DNA of 64,000 nucleotides from Anianabacter salinae (GCF_019061145.1 NZ_JAHQZS010000002.1:496001-560000); one strand, 5' to 3'. Counted from the first letter of the stretch, positions 18,643 through 27,646 are shown. Numbers and translations: made by a program. Notes: generated by a model from the sequence alone, not told the origin.

Positions 18643-18990
18643 TCAGTCCCTTCGGCCTATGGGGGTTTCCGGCGTCTGGTCGTCACCGAACTTGGCGTCG
18701 TCGTCTGACGGGTCTTCGCCTTCCATCAGGTGCTTGCGGCTTTCGGCATAACCTTCGGCGTCCATTTCCTCGTCCATCCGAACGTCAGAGGGAATCGCTC
18801 CTTCCAGCCATTCCGCGATCTGTTCCTGCGCCTCGATCCGTTCGATCTGCTCGACGGTCGCGATGTAGTCGGTGAACGCCTCGCGGTCGCCGTCGATGCT
18901 GGCGATCTCGTCCTCGTCGGCATCGGGCCATGTCTGAAGGATCGGATCGACGAAGGCGGCCCAGTTGGCCTCGACACGGGTCCACTGCAT
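18643..18990 (-). CDS. CsbD-like acidic stress protein (divergent)
   Basis: Small soluble protein of 115 aa. I start at the ATG giving MQWTRVEANW, preceded by AGGAG at 7 nt; an ATG six codons earlier lacks such a site. The first 65 residues follow the CsbD/YjbJ pattern position by position: W-x(3)-E-x-NW near the start, a second W near residue 20, an acidic EDEI turn, GDREAF for the usual GKRDxL, then alternating A/I and a terminal EW. Most lysines of the family are replaced by acidic or neutral residues. An acidic tail of about 45 residues follows. Role unknown, probably general stress. Confidence 0.6.
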   Translation of the reverse strand: MQWTRVEANWAAFVDPILQTWPDADEDEIASIDGDREAFTDYIATVEQIERIEAQEQIAEWLEGAIPSDVRMDEEMDAEGYAESRKHLMEGEDPSDDDAKFGDDQTPETPIGRRD

Positions 18991-19056
18991 CTGCGGTCTC
19001 CTGTTCATGCGGTTCTCGGTCAATGCGGGCGTGGCCAAGGGGTTCCCGCAGAATGA

Positions 19057-19084
19057 AAAAGGCCCGCCAGAAGGCGGGCCTTTC
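19057..19084 (-). terminator. Intrinsic terminator of the peptide-binding protein gene
   Basis: Perfect 8-bp stem GGCCCGCC/GGCGGGCC (19061-19068 with 19073-19080) with an AGAA loop. Read leftward it is followed by a run of T. It lies 31 nt past the stop of the gene ending at 19115. Confidence 0.85.
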
Positions 19085-19114
19085 AGGGTCTCGGGGCAGG
19101 GGCGGTGCGCCCGG

Positions 19115-20929
19115 TCAGTCCTGCCACCACCAGACATTCGGCTGCCAGCCGATCCAGTCGCCGTAGATCGGGATCGTCTCGGGGAACTTCAGCTCTTTCG
19201 CGTGGGCGATCCGGCTGATGTTGAACTGGTAGATCGGGATCACGTAGCGCCCCGTGGTCAGCACCCGGTCAAGCGCCCGCGTCGCCGACACGAAATCCTC
19301 GTTCGAGCGCGAGTTGAGGATCTCGCCGATCAGCGCATCCGCGGCGGCGCTGTCGATCCCGGCAAGGTTGCGGCTGCCCGGTTCGGTCACGCCCGCCGAG
19401 TTCCAGTAGAGGTTCTGCTCGTTGCCCGGCGACAGCGACAGGCCGACCCGGTAATAGGTCATGTCGAAGTCGTAGGTCGTCGTGCGCTCCTTGTACTGGG
19501 CGCTGTCGATCACCGTCACTTCGGGGGCGATCCCGAGGCGCTTCAGGCTTTCGACATAGATGTCGATGATCGACTGGTTCTCGGACGATCCCTGTTGCAG
19601 CAGGATCTCGAACTCGAACGCTGCGCCGTCCGCGTTGCGCAAGACGCCGTCCTGTACCGTCCAGCCCGCGTCTTCCAGAAGCGCGGCGGCCTTGGCGACG
19701 TTGGCGCGGTTGCGCACCGTGCCGTCGCCGACCGGCAGGGCGTAGCCGTCCAGCGCCCCCGGCAGCAGCTCGTCTGCGAAGGGTTCGAGGTATTCGCGCA
19801 CCCGGCCTTCGGCGGGACCGTCCCGCATCCCGAGGACGGAGTTCGAGAAATACGAGGTGATGCGCGGCTGCTCACCCCCCGTCTGGGTCTGGTTGATGAA
19901 TTCGAAGTTGAAGGCGTGCAGCATCGCGTCGCGCACCCGCCAATCGGCGAAGATGTCCTTGCGGGTGTTCATCACAAAGCCGGTGATGCCGGACGGGCGC
20001 TGGTGAGCGATTACCGATTTCACGACATCGCCGCGGTCGATAGCAGGGAAGTCATACTGGCTGTCCCATGTCGCGGCGTTGAATTCGCGGTTCGAATTCA
20101 ACTCGCCCGCCTTGAACGCCTCGAATTGCGCGGTGCCGTCGGCGTAGAATTCCAGCCGGATCTCGTCGAGGTTGGCCTGACCTTGCATGAATGGCAGGTC
20201 ATTGCCCCAGTAGTCCGGATCACGCTTGAGCGACACGAAGCGGCCGGGCTGAAAGTCGTCGATGACGTAAGGCGCCGTGGTGATCGGGATGATGTCGAGG
20301 CCGGATTCGGCGAAATCCACGCCCTCCCACTGTGCCTTCTTGAGGATCGGGCGCAGGCCAAGGATCAGCGGCAATTCGCGGTCCTCGGTGTTGAAGGTGA
20401 AGCGCACGGTGCGCGGGCCGACCGCCTCGGCGGTTTCTACCTTTTGCCAGGCGCCCAGGTAACGCGGGTGGCCTTCGGTCCCCAGCGTCTCGTAGGACCA
20501 CAGCACGTCCTCGACCGTCACAGGGCTGCCGTCCGAGAATCGGGCCTCTTCGCGCAGCGTGAATTCCACCCAGGTGCGGTCGTCATCCGTCTCGACCGAT
20601 TCGGCCAGAAGGCCGTACAACGTGAACGGCTCGTCCCAGTTGCGGCCCATCAGGCTTTCCACCGCCAGATAGGGAAGCTGCCACGGCACGCTGCCCTTGC
20701 GGATGTAGGGATTGAGGCTGTCGAATCCCCCCACCTCGCCGGTAACGATTCGCCCGCCAGTGGGCGCATCGGGGTTGGCATAGGGAAGAGACACAAAATC
20801 AGGTGGAAGCGCAGGGTCTCCATACATAGCTATGCCATGCCGGGGCTCTGCCTGCGCCTGACACGCGACGAGTGCCGCCAGAAAAACAGCGATCATCCGC
20901 TGGATCGGGCCTGAACAGACTTGTTTCAT
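19115..20929 (-). CDS. ABC transporter periplasmic peptide-binding protein (SBP family 5)
   Basis: Periplasmic receptor of the oligopeptide/dipeptide (DppA/OppA) family, 604 aa. It begins with a signal peptide (MKQVCSGPIQRMIAVFLAAL, cleavage after AQA). Markers include GGRIVTGEVGGFDSLNPYI, FSDGSPVTVEDVLWSYETL and, near the end, the RYVIPIYQF segment. Starts 23 codons upstream or 11 codons downstream are also possible; MKQ is chosen because GGGAG lies upstream, though 12 nt away. No permease or ATPase genes adjoin it and a terminator follows, so the receptor is encoded alone. The YejA-like length suggests peptides of unknown type. Confidence 0.88.
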   Translation of the reverse strand: MKQVCSGPIQRMIAVFLAALVACQAQAEPRHGIAMYGDPALPPDFVSLPYANPDAPTGGRIVTGEVGGFDSLNPYIRKGSVPWQLPYLAVESLMGRNWDEPFTLYGLLAESVETDDDRTWVEFTLREEARFSDGSPVTVEDVLWSYETLGTEGHPRYLGAWQKVETAEAVGPRTVRFTFNTEDRELPLILGLRPILKKAQWEGVDFAESGLDIIPITTAPYVIDDFQPGRFVSLKRDPDYWGNDLPFMQGQANLDEIRLEFYADGTAQFEAFKAGELNSNREFNAATWDSQYDFPAIDRGDVVKSVIAHQRPSGITGFVMNTRKDIFADWRVRDAMLHAFNFEFINQTQTGGEQPRITSYFSNSVLGMRDGPAEGRVREYLEPFADELLPGALDGYALPVGDGTVRNRANVAKAAALLEDAGWTVQDGVLRNADGAAFEFEILLQQGSSENQSIIDIYVESLKRLGIAPEVTVIDSAQYKERTTTYDFDMTYYRVGLSLSPGNEQNLYWNSAGVTEPGSRNLAGIDSAAADALIGEILNSRSNEDFVSATRALDRVLTTGRYVIPIYQFNISRIAHAKELKFPETIPIYGDWIGWQPNVWWWQD

Positions 20930-21007
20930 TTCGGCAACAAACTCCCTGCGCCTTGTGTGGTTGACCCGAAGCGTAAGCGCGTTTGCCAACCTAATCAAAC
21001 TTTTGGC

Positions 21008-21036
21008 TTGGACCCCGGCGCCGCACCGCGTATAAA
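21008..21036 (+). promoter_or_regulatory. Sigma-70-type promoter of candidate small RNA
   Basis: TTGGAC (21008-21013), a 17-nt spacer and TATAAA (21031-21036). This is one of the best matches to the housekeeping promoter consensus in the window. No coding start follows within 150 nt, but a hairpin and an intrinsic terminator do. Confidence 0.65.
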
Positions 21037-21042
21037 GAGGGC

Positions 21043-21118
21043 ACTGCTCGATAGGTTTCTTGCCTGTATGAAACCTGCCTCAATAACTTAACGCCCGCCT
21101 TGTGCGGGCGTTTTTTTT
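21043..21118 (+). ncRNA. Candidate Hfq-type small RNA, about 75 nt
   Basis: Predicted transcript between a strong promoter and a terminator in the gap between the peptide-binding protein gene and bdhA. It contains hairpin 1, AGGTTTC/GAAACCT (21053-21059 with 21070-21076) with a 10-nt loop that includes TTGCCTGTAT. A single-stranded stretch TGCCTCAATAACTTA follows, then a terminator stem with eight T. This is the shape of a short trans-acting RNA with an exposed seed and a poly-U end suited to Hfq. Its targets are unknown. It could instead be a prematurely ended leader of bdhA. Confidence 0.6.
21091..21118 (+). terminator. Intrinsic terminator of candidate small RNA
   Basis: Stem ACGCCCGC/GCGGGCGT (21091-21098 with 21104-21111), 5-nt loop, then a T run to 21118. 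It ends 76 nt before the bdhA start. Confidence 0.85.
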
Positions 21119-21194
21119 CGTCCCGGCGGAACCCCGCGTGTCATTGCTGCGCTTGCAGCATATATATCGGGCAGACGCAGCAACGGGGGCAGGC

Positions 21195-21968
21195 ATGACG
21201 CTTTCAGGCAAGACGGCAATCATCACCGGATCGAACTCGGGCATTGGCCTTGGCGTGGCCGAGGAACTGGCGCGGCAGGGCGCAAACGTGGTCCTGAATT
21301 CCTACACCGACAGCAAGGATGACCACGCGCTCGCAGACAGGATCGCGCAGCAGTACGGCGTGACCGCGCGCTATATCAAGGCGGACCTGTCCAAGGGCGA
21401 CGAGGCCCGCAAGCTGGTCGAGGACGCGGCCGCCTGCGACATCCTGGTGAACAACGCCGGCATCCAGCATGTCGCCCGGGTCGAGGATTTTCCTGCGGAC
21501 AAGTGGGACGCGATCATCGCGATCAATATGTCGTCGAACTTTCACACCATCGCCGCCGCCATCCCGATGATGCGCAAGGCCGGGTGGGGGCGCATCATCA
21601 ACGTCGCCTCCGCGCACGGGCTGCGCGCCTCGCCGTTCAAGTCGGCCTATGTCGCGGCCAAGCACGGGGTGCTGGGCCTGACCAAGACCGTCGCGCTGGA
21701 AACCGCAGAGGAAGACATCACCTGCAACGCGATCTGCCCCGGATATGTGCTGACCCCGCTGGTCGAGGCGCAGATCCCGGACCAGATGAAGACGCATGAC
21801 ATGGACCGCGATCAGGTGATCCGCGAGGTGATGCTGGCCAAGCAGCCGTCCAAGGACTTTGCGACCACCGGTCAGGTCGGCGGCATCGCGGCCTTCCTGT
21901 GCTCGCCCGCCGCAGACCAGATCACCGGCACGTCGATCAGCGTCGATGGCGGCTGGACGGCGCAGTAG
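21195..21968 (+). CDS. bdhA: 3-hydroxybutyrate dehydrogenase
   Basis: NAD-dependent short-chain dehydrogenase, 257 aa, interconverting (R)-3-hydroxybutyrate and acetoacetate in polyhydroxybutyrate breakdown. Visible are the cofactor motif TGSNSGIG (11-18), NNAG, the catalytic N111, S139 and the Y152-x3-K156 pair (AYVAAKHG). CNAICPGYVLTPLVEAQIPDQ is diagnostic of this enzyme within the family. The start ATG follows GGGGGC; the frame is open further upstream but crosses the terminator at 21091-21118. A patatin-like gene follows 6 nt downstream, an order common in Rhodobacteraceae. Confidence 0.93.
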   Translation: MTLSGKTAIITGSNSGIGLGVAEELARQGANVVLNSYTDSKDDHALADRIAQQYGVTARYIKADLSKGDEARKLVEDAAACDILVNNAGIQHVARVEDFPADKWDAIIAINMSSNFHTIAAAIPMMRKAGWGRIINVASAHGLRASPFKSAYVAAKHGVLGLTKTVALETAEEDITCNAICPGYVLTPLVEAQIPDQMKTHDMDRDQVIREVMLAKQPSKDFATTGQVGGIAAFLCSPAADQITGTSISVDGGWTAQ

Positions 21969-21974
21969 CCCGGC

Positions 21975-22991
21975 ATGACCAAGCGCATCAACCTCGCGCT
22001 TCAGGGCGGCGGCGCGCATGGCGCCTTCACCTGGGGCGCGCTCGACCGCATCCTTGAAGACGAGGATATCGAGATTGCCGCGATTTCCGGCACCTCGGCG
22101 GGCGCGCTGAACGGCGCGGCGCTGAAGGCGGGGCTGGTGCGCGGCGGGCGAACGGGCGCACGCGAAAACCTCGACTGGCTATGGGGCCGCGTCGGCGCGT
22201 CGAGCGGCGGCGTGTTCGGCGACTGGCTGCAATCGCTGGCTCCGACGCCCGCCATGTTCGCCTCTGCGCTCGGGAATTCCGCGCAATATGCGCTGGCGGA
22301 TGCCACGATGCGGATGCTCAGCCCCTATGCCTACGGGCCGTTCTACCGCAATCCGCTGACATCCATCGTCGATCATTTCGACTTTGCCAGCATCTGCGCA
22401 GGCGAGGGGCCGCGTTTCTTTGTCGGGGCCACCAGCGTGCGGACCGGCAAGATCCGCGTCTTTTCCGGTGACGAGATCACCACCGACGCGATTCTCGCCT
22501 CGGCCTGCCTGCCGACGCTGTTCCAGGCGGTCGAGATCGACGGAGAGCCGTATTGGGACGGCGGCTATGCGGGCAACCCGCCACTGTTCCCGCTTTACGA
22601 GACCGACCTGCCCGACGACATCCTCGTCATCCAGATCAATCCGCTGGTCTATGAAGACACGCCTCGCTCGGCGATGGCGATCCAGAACCGGATCAACGAG
22701 ATCAGCTTCAACGCCTCGCTCCTGCGCGATCTGCGGGCGATCAACTTCGTCAAACGCCTGATCGCGGACGGCACCATCCGCAAGGGCGCGATGAAGGATG
22801 TGCTGGTTCACATGATCGTCGACGACGCGTTGATGAACGCGTTGAACGTGGCAACCAAGGTGTCGCCGACGCCCGCCTTGCTGGGACAGCTCAAGGCGGC
22901 GGGGCGGCTGGCGGCGGATGCGTTCCTCGCGCGGCACAAGGACGATCTGAACGAACGCGCGACGGTCGATCTGCGGGCGATGTTCGCCTAG
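21975..22991 (+). CDS. Patatin-like phospholipase family protein
   Basis: Cytoplasmic Ser-Asp dyad acyl hydrolase, 338 aa. Motifs are the oxyanion loop GGGAHG (11-16), the nucleophile elbow GTSAG (Ser41), and the catalytic Asp in DGGYAGNPP (about residue 195). It is co-transcribed with bdhA at a 6-nt distance. This order suggests a role in polyhydroxybutyrate or storage-granule lipid turnover, although lipid hydrolysis is the family's basic activity. The stop overlaps that of the convergent DUF502 gene by four bases. Confidence 0.9.
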   Translation: MTKRINLALQGGGAHGAFTWGALDRILEDEDIEIAAISGTSAGALNGAALKAGLVRGGRTGARENLDWLWGRVGASSGGVFGDWLQSLAPTPAMFASALGNSAQYALADATMRMLSPYAYGPFYRNPLTSIVDHFDFASICAGEGPRFFVGATSVRTGKIRVFSGDEITTDAILASACLPTLFQAVEIDGEPYWDGGYAGNPPLFPLYETDLPDDILVIQINPLVYEDTPRSAMAIQNRINEISFNASLLRDLRAINFVKRLIADGTIRKGAMKDVLVHMIVDDALMNALNVATKVSPTPALLGQLKAAGRLAADAFLARHKDDLNERATVDLRAMFA

Positions 22992-23734
22992 GCGCTGATC
23001 TTCTCGCGCAGCTTTGGTGGCAAATCCGCCGTGGGGATCGCGGGCGCGGTTCCGGTGGGATAGACCAGCCCCGCCGAGATCACCAGTTTCGCCGCATCCT
23101 CGATGGTCATGTCCAACTCGATCACGTCGCGCTTGGGCACGAACAGCAGAAAGCCGGACGTCGGGTTGGGCGTGGTCGGCAGGAACACCGTCATCACCTG
23201 ATCGTCCTCGGGCAGCTTTTCCAGCACCTCGCCCTTGGCCGTGGTCGAGACAAAGGCGACGGCCCAGAGGCCGGGGCGCGGGTATTCGATCAGGCAGGCC
23301 TTTTCGAACGACGCCTCGGCCTGGCTGAACACGGTTTCCGCAATCTGTTTCAGCGCGTTGTAGACCGAGCGCACAATCGGCATCCGGTCGACCAGATGCT
23401 CGCCCCAGCGCAGAAGCGAGCGACCGATCAGCCCCTTGGCCAGCCAGCCGATCAGCAGCGTGAACAGCAGGAACACGACGACGCCGATGCCGCGGATGTT
23501 CAGCGGATAATCCACGCCGAACAGGGTCATGATGATGTTGTCGGGCTTGTAGGGCCCGGGCACCAGCGGCAGGACAAAGCCGTCGACCCAGCCAATCACC
23601 GTCCAGACCAGCCAGACGGTCAGACCGATGGGCGCAATAACCACCAGCCCGGTCAGGAAATTGCCGCGCAGGCGCAACAGCCAGGACGGCCGGCGCTTTG
23701 GCTCCGCGGAAGGGGTCGGATCGGATTTGGTCAT
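22988..23734 (-). CDS. DUF502 family membrane protein
   Basis: Integral membrane protein of 248 aa. Two N-terminal transmembrane helices (around FLTGLVVIAPIGLTVWLVW and GIGVVVFLLFTLLIGWLA) are followed by a cytoplasmic domain with IVRSVYNALKQ and the family segment FLPTTPNPTSGFLLFVP. I start at the ATG giving MTKSDPTPS; the 20 residues upstream are not family-like. DUF502 proteins have no established biochemical role. The gene is alone, convergent with the patatin gene. Confidence 0.88.
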   Translation of the reverse strand: MTKSDPTPSAEPKRRPSWLLRLRGNFLTGLVVIAPIGLTVWLVWTVIGWVDGFVLPLVPGPYKPDNIIMTLFGVDYPLNIRGIGVVVFLLFTLLIGWLAKGLIGRSLLRWGEHLVDRMPIVRSVYNALKQIAETVFSQAEASFEKACLIEYPRPGLWAVAFVSTTAKGEVLEKLPEDDQVMTVFLPTTPNPTSGFLLFVPKRDVIELDMTIEDAAKLVISAGLVYPTGTAPAIPTADLPPKLREKISA

Positions 23735-23806
23735 GGTCAGGGGCAGCCCGCAGTCATACCGGACCAAGATAGACGCGCGCAGGCCGGTCCACAATGACCG
23801 CCGCGA

Positions 23807-24733
23807 TCATCTTGCAGAGATGTCCCCCGAAGCGGCGATATGCTGTGCAATCTCTGCCGCAAGCCGCGCATTGTTGAGCACCAGCGCGATATTGGCCTCA
23901 AGCGAGCGGCCCTCGGTCAGGTGGTAGATGCGGTCGAGCAGGAACGGCGTGACGGCCTTGCCCGAGACATGGGTGGCGGCGGCCTCGGCCAGGGCGATCT
24001 CGACGATGCGGTCCATCTCGGCCTTGGGGATCTCGTCCGCCTCGGGCACCGGGTTCGCCACCAGTTGCCCGCCCGGAATGCCCATCGCGCCGCGCATCAC
24101 ATGGGCGCGTGCTATGGCGGCGGCACTGTCCATGCGCAGCGGCGCGGGCAGTCCGCTGTCCCGCGACCAGAAGGCCGGAAGCGCGTCCTGTCCATAGGCG
24201 ATCACCGGGACGCCGAAGGTTTCCAGAACCTCCAGCGTTTTCGGCAGATCGAGGATCGCCTTGGCGCCCGCAGCAACGACCGTCACCGGCGTTTGCGCCA
24301 ACTCGCGCAGGTCTGCCGAGATGTCAAAGCTGCTCTCCGCCCCCCGATGCACGCCGCCGATCCCGCCGGTGGCAAAGACCGCAATGCCCGCCAGCCGCGC
24401 CGCGATCATCGTCGCGGCCACGGTTGTCGCGCCTGTCCCGCCAGCGGCGATGCAGGCAGCGAAATCTGCGCGCGACAGCTTGGCGACGCCGGTGGCCTGT
24501 CCCAGCGCGTCCAACTCGTCCCCGGTCAGGCCGATGTGCAACCGCCCGCCGATCACCGCGATGGTCGCCGGCACGGCACCAGCGGCACGCACCGTTTCCT
24601 CGACCTGGCGCGCGGTCTCGACGTTCTGCGGAAACGGCATGCCGTGGGTGATGATCGTGGATTCGAGCGCGACCAGCGGCGTGCCGGTGTCGCGCGCGGC
24701 GGCGACCTCGGGCGAATAGGAAATATCGATCAC
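23807..24733 (-). CDS. psuG: Pseudouridine-5'-phosphate glycosidase
   Basis: Cleaves the C-C glycosidic bond of pseudouridine 5'-phosphate to uracil and ribose 5-phosphate, the second step of pseudouridine breakdown; cytoplasmic and manganese-dependent. The 308 aa include ALESTIITHGMPFP near the N terminus, TVAATMIAA, FATGGIGGVHRG and GVPVIAYG, all family signatures. The start is a GTG that overlaps the psuK stop (GTGA), so the kinase and the glycosidase are coupled. A uracil-using pathway is not seen nearby. Confidence 0.95.
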   Translation of the reverse strand: MIDISYSPEVAAARDTGTPLVALESTIITHGMPFPQNVETARQVEETVRAAGAVPATIAVIGGRLHIGLTGDELDALGQATGVAKLSRADFAACIAAGGTGATTVAATMIAARLAGIAVFATGGIGGVHRGAESSFDISADLRELAQTPVTVVAAGAKAILDLPKTLEVLETFGVPVIAYGQDALPAFWSRDSGLPAPLRMDSAAAIARAHVMRGAMGIPGGQLVANPVPEADEIPKAEMDRIVEIALAEAAATHVSGKAVTPFLLDRIYHLTEGRSLEANIALVLNNARLAAEIAQHIAASGDISAR

Positions 24734-25623
24734 AGCGAGGTTTCTCCAGATATGTAGTCGGCGGCGACGCTCAGCGCCCGGGCGAGCGCGTCCTGCGGCG
24801 AAGCGCCTTCGATTTCGGCGGTGACATGGGCGGCCATGAACGTATCGCCCGCCCCAGTGACGCGCGTCACCATGACCTCGGGCGGCGTGGCGGTGACCAG
24901 ACCCTCGGGCGCCGCCACCGTCGCCGGGCGGCCGCCGTCCGTCACGCAGACCCGCGCCGCGCCGCGTGCGATCAGCGCCTCGGCGGCGGCACGCGAGCCG
25001 TCAAGGCGCTTGCCGGTCAGAAGCCCGGCTTCTTCGGTGTTGACGTAGATCGTCGCGTGCGGATGCGTCAGCAGCGGCAAAAGCCGTTCCGCCTTGCCGG
25101 GGCTTGCGGGCGCGACGCGCAGGTCTGCAGCGGCGAACAGCGGGCTTTTCGCGATTTCGGACAGCAGGTCCTCGGTCAGGTTGCCATCAAGCGCGATGGG
25201 GCCGGGGTAGGGTACGTCTGCCGTCCCAAGCCGACCATCCGCCAGCGGGCGCAGGATCTTGTCGCCCGCTTCTTCCAGCGAATGGGCGTCGGCGATGGCG
25301 GCGATCAGCCCGTTCGCGCCCTCGATGGCCATGTAGATGTCCGTCGGCAGGTCTTCCGAGCGATAGAGATGCTGCGTCAGCAGCCCCATGCGTCCGCAGC
25401 GTTCGATCAGGTCATCGCCCTCGGCATCGCGGCCAACGACGCTCAGCAGCGCGGGCCGCATCCCCAGCCGCCGCAGCGTCATCGCGATATTGAGCGCGAC
25501 ACCGCCCGGCACGCGGCTGATCCGGCCCGGAACGTCGGACCCCACGCGCATGTGGCTTGCGGTGCGGCCGATCACGTCCCAAAGGACAGAGCCGATGCAC
25601 AGGATGTCGGGGGCTTGCGTCAT
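24730..25623 (-). CDS. psuK: PfkB-family kinase, probably pseudouridine kinase
   Basis: Phosphorylates pseudouridine to its 5'-phosphate, the step before PsuG. The 297-aa ribokinase-fold protein opens with [15 protein letters not shown] and has [12 protein letters not shown]; the C-terminal signature [13 protein letters not shown] holds the catalytic Asp. I start at the ATG at 25623 with AGAAGG upstream. Much longer upstream reading would run through the rpsB leader. Coupling to psuG fixes the assignment; the sequence alone would only give a sugar or nucleoside kinase. Confidence 0.88.
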   Translation of the reverse strand: MTQAPDILCIGSVLWDVIGRTASHMRVGSDVPGRISRVPGGVALNIAMTLRRLGMRPALLSVVGRDAEGDDLIERCGRMGLLTQHLYRSEDLPTDIYMAIEGANGLIAAIADAHSLEEAGDKILRPLADGRLGTADVPYPGPIALDGNLTEDLLSEIAKSPLFAAADLRVAPASPGKAERLLPLLTHPHATIYVNTEEAGLLTGKRLDGSRAAAEALIARGAARVCVTDGGRPATVAAPEGLVTATPPEVMVTRVTGAGDTFMAAHVTAEIEGASPQDALARALSVAADYISGETSL

Positions 25624-25725
25624 GCGTGCCTTCTGGCGCGAGGCCGCGGCGCTGGCAAGGGGGGCAATGCGGGCAGGGGGGTTGCCAACCCCCGCGACAT
25701 GCTCTAACGCCACGCACACTTCACA

Positions 25726-25807
25726 GGCGGGGTTGGGCCCTGCGGGGAGACATCCCGCAAAGGTCCGCCGGTTGTCCCGGATATCCATCCGGGATGAGAC
25801 CCCCGCC
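25726..25807 (+). promoter_or_regulatory. Structured leader of rpsB (candidate S2 autoregulatory element)
   Basis: An outer stem GGCGGGG/CCCCGCC (25726-25732 with 25801-25807) encloses two arms. Arm 1 is GGGCC/GGTCC (25735-25739 with 25762-25766) carrying TGCGGG/CCCGCA (25741-25746 with 25754-25759). Arm 2 is TCCCGGA/TCCGGGA (25775-25781 with 25788-25794). The junction ends 31 nt before the rpsB ATG. Leaders of rpsB bind S2 to repress translation in other bacteria; applying that here is inference. Confidence 0.6.
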
Positions 25808-25837
25808 GAGGCGCAAACCGGAAAAGGAACATTGGAC

Positions 25838-26611
25838 ATGGCGCTCCCCGAATTCTCCTTGCGTCAGCTCTTGGAAGCTGGCGTTCACTTTGGCCACCAG
25901 ACGCAACGCTGGAACCCCCGCATGGGCGAGTTCATCTATGGCGAGCGGAATGGCATCCACATTCTCGACCTGACGCAGACCGTCCCGATGCTCGACAAGG
26001 CATTGAACGTGATCCGCGACACCGTCGCCAAGAACGGCCGCATCCTGTTCGTCGGCACCAAGCGTCAGGCGCAAAAGCCCATCGCCGACGCCGCCGAGCG
26101 CTGCGCGCAGTATTACATGAACCACCGCTGGCTGGGCGGCACGCTGACCAACTGGAAAACCGTCTCGCAATCGATCAACCGTCTGCGGTCGATCGACGAG
26201 CAGATGGAGCAGGGCGCCGAAGGCCTGACCAAGCGCGAGCGTCTGTCGATGGAACGCGACCGCGAGAAGCTGAACGCCTCGCTGGGCGGCATCCGCGAAA
26301 TGGGCGGCCTGCCGGACCTGCTGTTCGTGATCGATGTCGGCAAGGAAGACCTTGCCATCCTCGAAGCCAAGAAGCTGGGCATCCCGGTCGTCGCGATCGT
26401 CGACACCAACTGCGCGCCCGACGGCATCGACTATATCATTCCCGGCAACGACGACGCGGCCCGCGCCATCGCCCTGTATTGCGATCTGGTGGCCCGTGCG
26501 GCGCTTGACGGCATGTCGGCGCAGATGGAATCGGCCGGTGTCGACGTTGGAGCCTTCGAAGAAGCGATCACCGAAGACGCTGTCGCGGAAGAGCCCACCG
26601 AGAACGCCTGA
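25838..26611 (+). CDS. rpsB: 30S ribosomal protein S2
   Basis: Small-subunit ribosomal protein, 257 aa, beginning [20 protein letters not shown], with AAAAGGAAC upstream. Family landmarks are [42 protein letters not shown] and [22 protein letters not shown]-terminal acidic tail of about 20 residues is typical of alphaproteobacteria. It forms an operon with tsf 100 nt downstream and is preceded by a structured leader. Confidence 0.98.
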   Translation: MALPEFSLRQLLEAGVHFGHQTQRWNPRMGEFIYGERNGIHILDLTQTVPMLDKALNVIRDTVAKNGRILFVGTKRQAQKPIADAAERCAQYYMNHRWLGGTLTNWKTVSQSINRLRSIDEQMEQGAEGLTKRERLSMERDREKLNASLGGIREMGGLPDLLFVIDVGKEDLAILEAKKLGIPVVAIVDTNCAPDGIDYIIPGNDDAARAIALYCDLVARAALDGMSAQMESAGVDVGAFEEAITEDAVAEEPTENA

Positions 26612-26656
26612 CCGGCCGTCCTGCGGACTGATATGAAACCGACATGAAATGGTTAC

Positions 26657-26680
26657 CCGGCGCGTCTAGGGACGCGCCGG
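26657..26680 (+). promoter_or_regulatory. Intercistronic hairpin between rpsB and tsf
   Basis: Perfect 10-bp stem CCGGCGCGTC/GACGCGCCGG (26657-26666 with 26671-26680) with a TAGG loop. No T run follows, so it is more likely an RNA processing, pausing or mRNA-stabilising element than a full terminator. It lies 31 nt before the tsf start. Confidence 0.6.
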
Positions 26681-26710
26681 ACAAGACATAATCCTGAGGA
26701 GAGCCAAGAG

Positions 26711-27586
26711 ATGGCAATCACGGCTGCACAAGTGAAAGAACTGCGCGATTCCACCGGCGCGGGCATGATGGACGCCAAGAAGGCGCTGACCGAAACCGAT
26801 GGCGACATGGACGCCGCGGTGGACTGGCTGCGCACCAAGGGTCTGGCGAAGGCCGCCAAGAAATCCGGCCGCACCGCCGCCGAGGGCCTTGTCGCCGTCG
26901 CACTGGACGGCACCACCGCTGTCGCCGTCGAGGTGAACTCGGAGACGGATTTCGTCGCCAAGAACGCCGAGTTCCAGGACATGGTCGCTAGCTTTGCCAA
27001 GGCTGCGCTTGGCGTCAAGGACACCGCGGCGCTGGTCGAGACCGAGATCGACGGCAAGAAGATCAAGGACATCATCACCGACAAGATCGCCAAGATCGGC
27101 GAGAACATGTCGGTGCGCCGGATGGCCCGCGTCGAGGGCGAGACGGTCGTGTCCTACGTCCATAACGCCGCTGCGGACGGCATGGGCAAGATCGGCGTGC
27201 TGGTCGGCCTGAAGGGCACCGACACCGGCATCGGCCGCCAGATCGCGATGCACATCGCGGCAGCGAACCCGGCAGCGCTGGACGCGGCTTCGGTGGACCC
27301 GGCACTCCTCGAGAAGGAAAAGCAGGTCCAGATCGAGATCGCGCGCGAGTCCGGCAAGCCCGAGCAAGTGATCGAGAAGATGATCGAAGGCAGGATGAAG
27401 AAGTTCCTCGCCGAGATCACGCTGACCGGTCAGCAGTTCGTGGTGAACCCCGACGTGACCGTTGCCGACGCGGCAAAAGAGGCTGGCGTCGAGATCAGCG
27501 GCTTTGCACGCCTCGAAGTCGGCGAAGGCATCGCACGCGAGACCGAGGACTTTGCGGCAGAGGTTGCCAAGGTCAGCCAGGCCTGA
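26711..27586 (+). CDS. tsf: Elongation factor Ts
   Basis: Guanine nucleotide exchange factor for EF-Tu, 291 aa. The N-terminal UBA-like domain ([19 protein letters not shown]) and the TDFVAKN motif that inserts into EF-Tu are intact. The C-terminal coiled region has [13 protein letters not shown] and the usual [18 protein letters not shown] precedes the ATG. It is the second gene of the rpsB operon and is followed by an intrinsic terminator. Confidence 0.98.
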   Translation: MAITAAQVKELRDSTGAGMMDAKKALTETDGDMDAAVDWLRTKGLAKAAKKSGRTAAEGLVAVALDGTTAVAVEVNSETDFVAKNAEFQDMVASFAKAALGVKDTAALVETEIDGKKIKDIITDKIAKIGENMSVRRMARVEGETVVSYVHNAAADGMGKIGVLVGLKGTDTGIGRQIAMHIAAANPAALDAASVDPALLEKEKQVQIEIARESGKPEQVIEKMIEGRMKKFLAEITLTGQQFVVNPDVTVADAAKEAGVEISGFARLEVGEGIARETEDFAAEVAKVSQA

Positions 27587-27622
27587 CACTGCGCCACGGT
27601 GCAGACATTGCGATATGCAAAG

Positions 27623-27646
27623 CGGGCCCCAAGCGGGGCCCGTTTT
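27623..27646 (+). terminator. Terminator of the rpsB-tsf operon
   Basis: Stem CGGGCCCC/GGGGCCCG (27623-27630 with 27635-27642), AAGC loop, then TTTTCGTTTT. It lies 36 nt after the tsf stop. Confidence 0.9.
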
